Source: Bacteriovoracaceae bacterium UBA2428 (GTDB lineage: Bacteria; Bdellovibrionota; UBA2428). Taken from it: DNA of 5,808 bases. Where the stretch lies: NCBI GenBank assembly GCA_002343545.1, contig DDRA01000026.1:1-5808 (forward strand), written 5' to 3'. Positions 1-5,805 of this stretch are shown here, in pieces; position 1 is the first letter of the stretch; each line of letters starts with the position of its first letter. Both the position numbers and the translations under genes were made by a program. Below the pieces are notes generated by a model. It was given only the letters and a program-made list of their open reading frames with translations. It was not told the DNA's origin and did no database searches.

Positions 1-1
1 A

Positions 2-685
2 GATGTGTATATCCGCACGCCGCAGGACATCGGCCTCGAGATCCGGGTGAACGGCACGCGCAACAAGAGCGTGACCCAGGGCCCGATCGCGGCCGGCGCG
101 ACGCAAAGCTACGTCGTCCCGATGGAAGGCCTCGACCCGCTCAAGATCATCGACGGCGAGTACAAGCTGAGCGCGCACGTCACCATGGGCAGCGACAGCT
201 TCGAACCCCACGGCGAAGGTCTGGGCGTGGCGGACCGCTTCGGTACGACGCTCCTCTACTGGGACGCGATCGTGCGCGGCAGCGGCTTCGTGCCGTCGTC
301 CGTCACGAAGGCGAACCGCCAGGCGGAGCTCTTCAACCGCATCCGCCTCGCGAACGTCGCCGAAGTCGACGGCTACAAGATGGGGATCATGGACCAGGGC
401 CCGTGGAAGAACAACCCGTCTTCCACGATCGTGGGCAAGGTCATCACGGAGCGCAACTCCCGCGCCGTGAGCGAAGCGCGCAAGGCGGCTTACCACCGTC
501 TCGGCGCCGAGCTCATGAGCCACGCGACGCGCTTCCCGAAGGCGGCCTTCAACTCGAAGACCTTCGTGCAGAAGAACTACGAGGCGCTCGTGAACCAGCT
601 CTCCTCGACGGGTAGCTACGCGGCGCCGTCCGCGCCGGCGCCCTCGCGCCCCTCCGGCCCCGCGCCCCTCTTCCCGCGCCGTTAA
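2..685 (+). CDS. Hypothetical protein, 5' end outside the window
   Basis: I do not recognise this protein. The frame is open to the left edge: the codon before the GTG at 5 is GAT and no stop precedes it, so the true start is probably upstream and the GTG is likely internal. About 227 residues are visible, ending at TAA 683-685. The first ~75 residues look beta-rich (alternating hydrophobic strands with glycine/asparagine turns, as in IGLEIRVNG and YKLSAHVTMG). A middle part has aromatic residues (LLYWDAIVRGSGF). About residues 150-200 look helical and basic (SRAVSEARKAAYHRLG), and the last ~25 residues form a Pro/Ala/Ser tail. There is no cysteine in the visible part. No catalytic motif or membrane segment is apparent. 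It is convergent with the - strand cluster and followed by a strong terminator, so it is the last gene of its unit. Coding potential is supported by length and a strand-consistent GC-rich third position; function is unknown. Confidence 0.75.
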   Translation, partial: DVYIRTPQDIGLEIRVNGTRNKSVTQGPIAAGATQSYVVPMEGLDPLKIIDGEYKLSAHVTMGSDSFEPHGEGLGVADRFGTTLLYWDAIVRGSGFVPSSVTKANRQAELFNRIRLANVAEVDGYKMGIMDQGPWKNNPSSTIVGKVITERNSRAVSEARKAAYHRLGAELMSHATRFPKAAFNSKTFVQKNYEALVNQLSSTGSYAAPSAPAPSRPSGPAPLFPRR

Positions 686-715
686 GGCAGAGGGAACTCC
701 GTCCGATCGGGCCAG

Positions 716-750
716 GCCCGCTCCGCCTTCGGGTGGGGCGGGCTTTTTTT
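716..750 (+). terminator. Intrinsic terminator with C(UUCG)G tetraloop
   Basis: A 12-bp stem (716-727 with 732-743, including two G-U wobbles at 722/737 and 725/734) closes on the loop TTCG at 728-731. The closing pair is C-G, giving the extra-stable cUUCGg tetraloop. Seven T residues follow at 744-750. It begins 30 bp after the stop of the + strand gene and so terminates that transcript. Read on the - strand the hairpin has no U-tract after it, so it should work in one direction only. Confidence 0.93.
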
Positions 751-767
751 ATGCGGCTTTGACAAGT

Positions 768-794
768 GGGAGTCTGGGCCGGGACGCGACTCCC
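768..794. repeat. Inverted repeat in the convergent intergenic region
   Basis: GGGAGTC at 768-774 and GACTCCC at 788-794 are perfect 7-base arms around a 13-base spacer. It lies 15 bp beyond the stop of the YqgF-MltG gene on the - strand. It might help end or stabilise that transcript, but no U-tract follows on either strand, so I do not call it an intrinsic terminator. A chance origin in GC-rich DNA is possible. Confidence 0.3.
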
Positions 795-808
795 TACGGA
801 GGCGCGTT

Positions 809-2380
809 CTAGCGGGAAGGCTTCTTGGCGGCGGGCTTAACCGGCTTCGGTAGCGCGCTCGAGGGCGGCGCGGCGACGGCGGGCGTCGCGGGAGCTTCGG
901 CCGCGGGGGATCCCATGGCCGGCGCGGGGCTCGCGCGCCGGCGCAGTTGGTATTCCTTCACGTAGCGATCGTGCGTGGCGTAGTCCTTCGAGAAGACGTG
1001 CGTGCCGTCGTTGCGCGACACGAAGTAAAGGTAATCCGTGAAGGCCGGATTCATCACGGCGCGGAGCGCGGATTCGCCGGGGTTGCAGATGGGGCCGGCG
1101 GGCAGCTCGGGCAGCGTGTAGGTATTGTAGGGCGACGGCGTCGTCAGGTGGATGCGCTTGATGTTGCCGTCGAAGTTCGGCAGCAAGCCGTAGATCGTGG
1201 TCGGATCGGATTGCATGCGCATCTTCTTCGAGATGCGATTCCAGAAGACGCTCGCGATGAGGGGCTGCTCTTCAAAGTTCCCCGATTCCTTCTCGACCAT
1301 CGAGGCGAGGATGAGCAGGCGGTAGCGCCCTTCCGAAGTCTGTCCCCACGTGGGGTGCGAGCTCAGTATGGGGAGCGCGCGCGCGCGGAACTGACGGATC
1401 ATCTCGTCGAGGACGGCCCGGGGCGGATCGTACTTGCGGTAGGAATAGGTTTCCGGGAAGAGGAAGCCCTCGAGCGTCGCACGTCCCTGGCCTTCCTTGC
1501 GCGGGGGCACGCCCATCTCGCGCAGGCGGGCCGCGTCGGTGACGTAGCTCCAGAGCGCCTCGCTCCCCTTCTCGGGGTAGGCGCCGCGGAAGCTCTGTTC
1601 GAAGTCGTAGAGGTTGTGACCCTCTTTCATCGTGACGAGGTGGCTGAGCGGCGCGACGCCGCCCCCGAAGCGACGGAGCGTTTCGGCGAGGCTGGGGCGC
1701 CCTTCGAGCTTGAATTCCCCGGGTTGGAGTTTGGCGTCGCGGCCCAGCGTCTCGCTCCAAGCTTTCACGGCCCAGGCGGGCGCGTCGAGGCCGAGTCCGC
1801 GCAGCTGCGCGCCGAGCGCGAGGATGCTCGTCCCCGGACGTACGTCCACGACGAGATCGAGCGGGGTCGGCGACACGGGTTTGCTCACGATCTGCCAGGC
1901 GGCGAAACCCGCGGCGCCCGCCCCCAGCAGCACGATTCCGGCGAGCACGCTCAGGGCGCCGAAGCCGGCGCGGCCGCGCGCCGCAAAATGGTCTTCGAGC
2001 AAAAGCGCGGCGGCGCCCGCGTCTTCGTTCGCGAAGCCGGCTTCGCGCGAAGCCCAACTCGTGAGGGCCTCGTCCACTTCGGCGACCGGAAGCGCGACGT
2101 CGCGCTCCAGGCGCGCGAGGAAACTCCGGAACTCCGCGCGATCGGCCTCCAAGTTGGACGGGGGCCACCCCACGACCACGCGCGCGATCTCGAAGCGCTC
2201 GCAGAGGGCCTTGAGCTGTTCGACGTCGTGGCGACCGAGGCGCCAGCGACCCGGCGGGTCCTTGCGCGCGAAGTGCCCGCGCGGCGTGATGGCCAAGCCG
2301 GCGCCGTCCGAGGTCGCGTAGCCGACCTTCTTCAAGCCCCAATCGAGTCCCAGTACGCTGCCCTCGGTGACTTTCCCCAT
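809..2380 (-). CDS. mltG: YqgF/RuvX nuclease domain fused to MltG endolytic transglycosylase
   Basis: This is a 523-residue two-domain protein. Residues ~8-133 form a complete YqgF/RuvX RNase H-like domain: LGLDWGLKKVGYA with D13, the VVVGWPPSN strand (68-76), a DEALTS version of the DERLTT motif (D103, E104), and the final DAGAAALLLEDHF helix (D120). Relatives mature pre-16S rRNA or resolve Holliday junctions. Residues ~141-163 form one membrane span after a basic RGR, which puts the N-terminus in the cytoplasm. A LysM-like region (~174-240) follows, then the MltG/YceG catalytic domain (~246-478) with LASMVEKES (359-366, presumed catalytic E363), DPT (392-394), YNTY (418-421), LPAGPICNPG and the GTHVFS/TH end. 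MltG cleaves nascent peptidoglycan strands at the outer face of the inner membrane and is usually ~340 residues without the nuclease. Residues 482-523 are a Pro/Ala tail ending in lysines. The ATG at 2380 follows rseP after 19 bp, with GGAAAGG (2396-2390) as ribosome site. The domain calls are firm; whether the nuclease is active is not known. Confidence 0.94.
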   Translation of the reverse strand: MGKVTEGSVLGLDWGLKKVGYATSDGAGLAITPRGHFARKDPPGRWRLGRHDVEQLKALCERFEIARVVVGWPPSNLEADRAEFRSFLARLERDVALPVAEVDEALTSWASREAGFANEDAGAAALLLEDHFAARGRAGFGALSVLAGIVLLGAGAAGFAAWQIVSKPVSPTPLDLVVDVRPGTSILALGAQLRGLGLDAPAWAVKAWSETLGRDAKLQPGEFKLEGRPSLAETLRRFGGGVAPLSHLVTMKEGHNLYDFEQSFRGAYPEKGSEALWSYVTDAARLREMGVPPRKEGQGRATLEGFLFPETYSYRKYDPPRAVLDEMIRQFRARALPILSSHPTWGQTSEGRYRLLILASMVEKESGNFEEQPLIASVFWNRISKKMRMQSDPTTIYGLLPNFDGNIKRIHLTTPSPYNTYTLPELPAGPICNPGESALRAVMNPAFTDYLYFVSRNDGTHVFSKDYATHDRYVKEYQLRRRASPAPAMGSPAAEAPATPAVAAPPSSALPKPVKPAAKKPSR

Positions 2381-2389
2381 GCCTTCGAG

Positions 2390-2396
2390 CCTTTCC
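2390..2396 (-). promoter_or_regulatory. Ribosome binding site of the YqgF-MltG gene
   Basis: GGAAAGG on the - strand lies 9 bases before the ATG at 2380, inside the 19-bp gap after the rseP stop. It fixes the start just before the YqgF motif LGLDWG. The tight spacing suggests that rseP and the fusion gene share a transcript. Confidence 0.6.
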
Positions 2397-2399
2397 GGA

Positions 2400-4220
2400 T
2401 CAGAGGTTCAAAAACTTGAAGAGTCCCATGCGGCTCAGGTCGTTGAAGAACACGATCGCGACGAGACCCATGAGCAGGAAGAAGCCGGCCGTCGTCCAGG
2501 CTTCGATGATCTTGATGTTGAGCGGCTTGCGGCGCACGGCTTCGATCCCGAGCAGCACGAGGTGGCCGCCGTCGAGTACGGGCACCGGCAAGAGGTTCAG
2601 GATAAAGAGGTTGAGCGAGATGAAGGCCATCATGCGCAGGAAGGGGATCGCGCCCTGCTTGAAGCTCTCGCCCGAGATCTTCGCGATGAGGAGCGGACCG
2701 CCGAGCGTCTTGGGCGAGATGCCGCCCGTCGCGAGGTGGTAGAACGATTTCAGCATCGAGGCCGTGAGCGAAACGGTCTTGTTCCAGCCGAGCACGACGG
2801 CTTCGCCGAAGCCGTCGGCGCGCAGAAGCGTCATGGGCGCCTCGGCCGAGTTCGCGAGGAAGGTCGCGCCGATCTGGAACTGCTTCTTCTTCGTCTCGGT
2901 GAGCGGGTCCGTCATGTCGACGGATTCGGGGCGCAGCTCGGCGCTGAGCGTCTCGCCGTCGCGCAGGTAAGCGATGCGAAGCGCTTCGCCCGAGGCCGCC
3001 AGACGCTGGATGTCGGCGCGGAAGCTCTGGAAGCTCGCGACCGGACGACCGGCGAGCTCCAAGATGACGTCGCCGCTCTTGAGCCCCATCTTTTCGGCCG
3101 GGGTTCCCGCGACGACGTCGAGCACCATGAGCTCGGCCGGCAGCAGGCCCGCCTCGGTGAGCGTCGGCGAGGGACGCTCGGCCGCGCTCGACCACGCGAG
3201 GTTATGCTGTTGGATCTCGGGTACCTTGGGCGTTTCGCCCTTCGCCGGAGCCGGTTCGAGGCGGAAGCCGCGCAGGGTGATTTGGCCCTTGTCGGCGGGC
3301 GAGGCTTCGAGGGCGCGGCGCCACGCCACGACGAGCTCGTCGTAGTTGGCGATGCGGAGGGCCTTCGTCGCGCCCATCTCGTTACGGTACTGGAGCTCGG
3401 CCACGACGAAGGGCGAGGGGATCGCGCGCGAGGCGGCCCAGCCCTGGGCGCGGCTCGACACGATCGGCGCGAAGGCGCCGTACTCGACGCCCGCGAGGAC
3501 GCCGCGTTCCTCGACGATGCCGAGGGTCGTGTCGCGGTCCTGGCCGATCACGGGCGAGTAATTCAAGTTCAGCGTCTCGGCCGTGCCGCTCCGCGGGGTG
3601 AGCGGCAAGTCGACGGCCTTCTCCGCGGTGCCGGGCTCGATCGGAGCCGGATCGGGGAAGGGCGAGGGGCGCGAAACGGTGAAGGTCAGCGGCTGGCCGA
3701 CGTTCTTCGCGAGGATTTCCTCGAGATCCGAGCGTTCGCGGACGCGCAGGAGCTTGCCGTCGGCGAGCGTGACCATGTTCACGACGTCGCCCGAGCGGAA
3801 GCCCGCTTCGAAAGCGGGGCTGCCGGGCAGGACGCGGCTCAGCGTGGGCGAGAGCGACGGCAGTCCCACGATGACGAGCCCCACGAAGACCATGACGGCG
3901 AGGGCGGCGTTGAAGAGCGGGCCCGCGATCACGATGAGCGCGCGTTGCCAGATGGCCTTCGCGCGGTAGGAGCGGGCTTCGAGCTCGGGCGGCACTTCTT
4001 CGCGCGGATCCTGGCCCGTGACCTTCACGTAGCCGCCGAGCGGGAGCAGGCTGATGGCGTAGGTCGTCTCGCCGCGCGTGAACTGCAGGATCTTCTTGCC
4101 CATGCCGATCGAGAAGGCCTCGACCCGCACGTTCACGGCTTTGGCGGCCAAAAAATGGCCGAGCTCGTGGATGAAAATCAAAACGCCAAGGAGAAGGACA
4201 AAGCCCAAGAGGTATTCCAT
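2400..4220 (-). CDS. rseP: RseP-type site-2 intramembrane zinc metalloprotease, enlarged PDZ region
   Basis: RseP cuts single-span membrane substrates such as anti-sigma factors and signal-peptide remnants within the inner membrane. Using the ATG at 4220 gives 606 residues that begin directly with the first membrane span. Zinc motif HELGH is at 18-22 (H18, E19, H22), followed by LPLGGYVKV (59-67) and GPLFNAALA (100-108). The C-terminal active-site segment is NLFILNLLPVPVLDGGH, with N537, N542 and zinc-ligand D550, and a final span lies near 575-592. A PDZ domain follows the second span (~126-210), and another canonical one (GSP-like loop, MGLKSGDVI) lies at ~363-432. Between them, residues ~232-318 resemble a degenerate PDZ. 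E. coli RseP is 450 residues, so this one is about 150 longer, nearly all in the PDZ section. GAGGG at 4229-4225 precedes the ATG by 4 bases. An in-frame ATG at 4280 would add 20 residues unlike the family. Its downstream partner follows after 19 bp. Confidence 0.95.
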   Translation of the reverse strand: MEYLLGFVLLLGVLIFIHELGHFLAAKAVNVRVEAFSIGMGKKILQFTRGETTYAISLLPLGGYVKVTGQDPREEVPPELEARSYRAKAIWQRALIVIAGPLFNAALAVMVFVGLVIVGLPSLSPTLSRVLPGSPAFEAGFRSGDVVNMVTLADGKLLRVRERSDLEEILAKNVGQPLTFTVSRPSPFPDPAPIEPGTAEKAVDLPLTPRSGTAETLNLNYSPVIGQDRDTTLGIVEERGVLAGVEYGAFAPIVSSRAQGWAASRAIPSPFVVAELQYRNEMGATKALRIANYDELVVAWRRALEASPADKGQITLRGFRLEPAPAKGETPKVPEIQQHNLAWSSAAERPSPTLTEAGLLPAELMVLDVVAGTPAEKMGLKSGDVILELAGRPVASFQSFRADIQRLAASGEALRIAYLRDGETLSAELRPESVDMTDPLTETKKKQFQIGATFLANSAEAPMTLLRADGFGEAVVLGWNKTVSLTASMLKSFYHLATGGISPKTLGGPLLIAKISGESFKQGAIPFLRMMAFISLNLFILNLLPVPVLDGGHLVLLGIEAVRRKPLNIKIIEAWTTAGFFLLMGLVAIVFFNDLSRMGLFKFLNL

Positions 4221-4224
4221 AGAA

Positions 4225-4229
4225 CCCTC
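4225..4229 (-). promoter_or_regulatory. Ribosome binding site of rseP
   Basis: GAGGG on the - strand lies 4 bases before the ATG at 4220. It supports that start over the upstream in-frame ATG at 4280, which would add 20 residues ahead of the membrane span that opens RseP proteins. Confidence 0.6.
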
Positions 4230-4282
4230 GAGAATAGCAGGGAAGCTCCCAAGGGTCTCGTCGGTCTCCAGACAGAGCAAAT

Positions 4283-4327
4283 GGCGTCAGGCACCTTTTC
4301 GTGTCGCACCTGCGTCAAATGACGCAG
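4283..4327. repeat. Palindrome-bearing intergenic block, possible dispersed repeat or operator
   Basis: Between the lipoprotein stop and the rseP start there is a near-perfect palindrome: 8-base arms at 4310-4317 and 4320-4327 (CTGCGTCA / TGACGCAG) around AA. As RNA from the - strand it would form a 7-bp hairpin with loop AUUU, with no U-tract after it. To its left is GGCGTCAGGCACC (4283-4295), whose ends can form a short 4-bp hairpin and which repeats the GCGTCA core in direct orientation. The layout resembles short REP-like intergenic elements, and the GTCAGGCACC core looks familiar to me from such repeats, but from memory only. A regulator-binding site for rseP is the alternative. Confidence 0.45.
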
Positions 4328-4354
4328 TCCTGCCGGCGCGGAAGCCTGGAGGGC

Positions 4355-4813
4355 CTACGGGCAGTGGCAGCGCAGCCTGCGTTGCATGTGCTCGTGGCAG
4401 GCTTGGACGATCGCCGCGCGGGCCTTTTCGTACTTGAGGGGGAAAACCGTCGTGCTCGGGAGCTTGCCCCGGATGACTTCGTTTTGCTTGGGGCCGTCCA
4501 CGGGCCAGCTGATTTCGTAGACCCAGTCCGGATCCTTGAAGTCGAAGCTGATTTGGCAGGTGGGGATGAAGGGCTCCTTACGGACGGCCGGGGCGGGGGG
4601 CGCCGCCGGAGTCGGTGCCGGCGTGAAGGGAGGAGGGGTCGAGGGCGAAAGCGGCTCGGCGCCGTTCGTGCAGACGTAAATCGTGTCGCCCACCATCACG
4701 CTCTGCCCGGGGACCATGAGTTCCGGCGCGTTCGCGGGCCCCCGACCGGGACCGTTCATTTGCGAGGCGCAGCCCATGAGCATGAGGCCCGTCGACAAAA
4801 TCTTGAAGCGCAT
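4355..4813 (-). CDS. Small cysteine-containing putative lipoprotein of unknown function
   Basis: This 152-residue protein has a short signal peptide, MRFKILSTGLMLMGC, with a lipobox-like L12-M13-G14-C15; methionine at -2 is less usual, so lipidation at C15 is likely but not certain. After that come a glycine/proline-rich stretch, a short segment (GDTIYVCTNG, 42-51), a Pro/Ala/Thr linker (~57-77), and a compact C-terminal domain (~78-152) with DWVYEISWPVDGP and a helical end. Beyond C15 there are five cysteines: C48, C86, C139, C149 and C151, the last two in the CHCP terminus. The location should be the cell envelope. GGAGG at 4827-4823 lies 9 bases before the ATG. It lies between cdsA (123 bp upstream) and rseP (134 bp downstream), where many bacteria carry dxr, and shows no likeness to Dxr. 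I recognise no family. It could be co-transcribed with its neighbours, though the gaps allow separate promoters. Confidence 0.82.
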   Translation of the reverse strand: MRFKILSTGLMLMGCASQMNGPGRGPANAPELMVPGQSVMVGDTIYVCTNGAEPLSPSTPPPFTPAPTPAAPPAPAVRKEPFIPTCQISFDFKDPDWVYEISWPVDGPKQNEVIRGKLPSTTVFPLKYEKARAAIVQACHEHMQRRLRCHCP

Positions 4814-4822
4814 GTCTATCCC

Positions 4823-4827
4823 CCTCC
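4823..4827 (-). promoter_or_regulatory. Ribosome binding site of the lipoprotein gene
   Basis: GGAGG, within a GGGAGGGGG run on the - strand (4828-4820), lies 9 bases before the ATG at 4813. It is a strong Shine-Dalgarno match and supports this start, which puts the signal peptide at the N-terminus. Confidence 0.7.
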
Positions 4828-4936
4828 CGTCACTCTAGCCGTGCCGAGGGAACGGGGGAGGACAGAAAAAGTGACGCTTTGGATAGTCGAGGTTAGGCGA
4901 GGAGTTCCTCGTCGAAACGGCCTCGCACGCCCGGAT

Positions 4937-5794
4937 TCACGAAACGAGAAAGTAAACGAGCGGCATCGCGAGGGCGAGGCCATCGGCGCGGTCGAGCAGG
5001 CCGCCGTGGCCCGGCATGAGCGAGCCCGAGTCCTTCGTGCCCGAGGCACGCTTCATCAGGCTCTCGAGAAAGTCGCCGGCCTGCGCGAAGGGCGGCAGCA
5101 CGAGGGCGAGCATGAGGTAAGTCGAGAACTCGATCGGAGGGGGCGGGAGCCAGTAGCACAGGAGCCAGCAGACGAGGCCGCCGACGATCGAGAAGGCGTA
5201 GCCGCCGAGGGCACCTTCGACGGTCTTCTTGGGCGAGAGCGCCTCCCAAAGCTTGCGGCGTCCGTGCTTGCGCCCCACGAAGTAGGCGCCCGTGTCGCCC
5301 ATGAACACGATCGTGAAGGTCAGGATGAGAACCTGTTCGCCTCGCACGCCGCTCACGACGGAGCCGATGAAGCCGAAGATGAGGAACACGTAGAGCAGCC
5401 CCATGACGAAGCGGCAAAGCTGCGTCCACATGAGCTGGATGTTCGCGTTCAGGGCGGCGGCGGGGTCGCGCTTGAGCTGGAGGCGGTACTCGATGAAGAG
5501 CGCGAAGAAGGCGGCGCTCCACGCGCCCCAAAGCCAGAAAAGCGTGCGCGGGCCCACGAAGAAGGCGTGCAGGAACATGAGCGTCACGAAGACGTAGCCC
5601 ATCACGTGCAGGCTCGGGCGATCGCGCAGGCTCATCATGCGCGCGTACTCTTTCCAGCCCTGGAGCCCGCAGAGGAGCGAAAGCAGGAAGCTCGCTTCCT
5701 GACCGAGCGCGAAGAGCGTCACGAAGAGGATCACCGTCGCGCACATGGCGTAGAACCAACGCTGGCGGAGTTCCTCGGAGAGCTGAAGCTTCAT
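4937..5794 (-). CDS. cdsA: Phosphatidate cytidylyltransferase (CDP-diacylglycerol synthase)
   Basis: CdsA joins CTP and phosphatidic acid to give CDP-diacylglycerol, the precursor of phosphatidylglycerol, cardiolipin and phosphatidylethanolamine, in the inner membrane. The 285-residue length matches the family. About eight hydrophobic spans are visible (roughly 12-30, 33-45, 64-80, 84-103, 126-150, 155-173, 195-216, 224-240). The family signature lies at 245-271: S-x-M-K-R, then K254-D255, P261-x-H263-G-G and D268-R269-x-D271. It differs from the classic pattern only by methionine at 260, where Leu, Ile or Phe is usual. A second conserved block, MGDTGAYFVGRKHGRRKLWEALSPKKTVEG, spans 165-194. 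The ATG at 5794 has AAGGA (5805-5801) 6 bases upstream. In many genomes uppS precedes cdsA; only 14 bases lie upstream here, so that cannot be seen. It is the first gene of the visible envelope cluster that continues with the lipoprotein and rseP. Confidence 0.96.
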   Translation of the reverse strand: MKLQLSEELRQRWFYAMCATVILFVTLFALGQEASFLLSLLCGLQGWKEYARMMSLRDRPSLHVMGYVFVTLMFLHAFFVGPRTLFWLWGAWSAAFFALFIEYRLQLKRDPAAALNANIQLMWTQLCRFVMGLLYVFLIFGFIGSVVSGVRGEQVLILTFTIVFMGDTGAYFVGRKHGRRKLWEALSPKKTVEGALGGYAFSIVGGLVCWLLCYWLPPPPIEFSTYLMLALVLPPFAQAGDFLESLMKRASGTKDSGSLMPGHGGLLDRADGLALAMPLVYFLVS

Positions 5795-5800
5795 GGGGTG

Positions 5801-5805
5801 TCCTT
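5801..5805 (-). promoter_or_regulatory. Ribosome binding site of cdsA
   Basis: AAGGA on the - strand lies 6 bases before the ATG at 5794. It is close to the right edge of the window and supports the chosen cdsA start. Confidence 0.6.

Noticed and set aside
759..764. TTGACA, a perfect -35 hexamer, in the convergent gap on the + strand
   Set aside because: No -10-like hexamer lies 16-18 bases downstream, and no + strand gene follows.
947..2419. Long open frame (490 codons) on the + strand opposite YqgF-MltG
   Set aside because: Its product is an Arg/Glu/Ala/Val-rich string with no motif, and the opposite strand encodes clear conserved domains. Such antisense frames are expected in GC-rich DNA.
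4221..4280. Upstream in-frame ATG at 4280 for rseP
   Set aside because: It would add 20 residues (LCLETDETLG...) ahead of the membrane span that begins RseP proteins; the ATG at 4220 has GAGGG 4 bases upstream.
2367..4322. Long open frame (651 codons) on the + strand opposite rseP
   Set aside because: The composition is dominated by Arg, Asp, Glu, His and Ala with no domain, and rseP on the other strand is unmistakable.
4898..4911. Small inverted repeat CGAGGA GT TCCTCG after the cdsA stop
   Set aside because: Short stem with no U-tract on the - strand; it is not convincing as a terminator, and the chance of such a repeat in GC-rich DNA is appreciable.
4814..4936. Search for a sigma-70 promoter before the lipoprotein gene
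   Set aside because: TAGAGT near 4832-4837 on the - strand resembles a -10 box, but nothing like a -35 box lies at the right distance.
4893..5759. A 288-codon frame on the - strand overlapping cdsA in another frame
   Set aside because: Arg/Pro/Ala-rich shadow of cdsA; the cdsA frame carries the full family signature and membrane spans.
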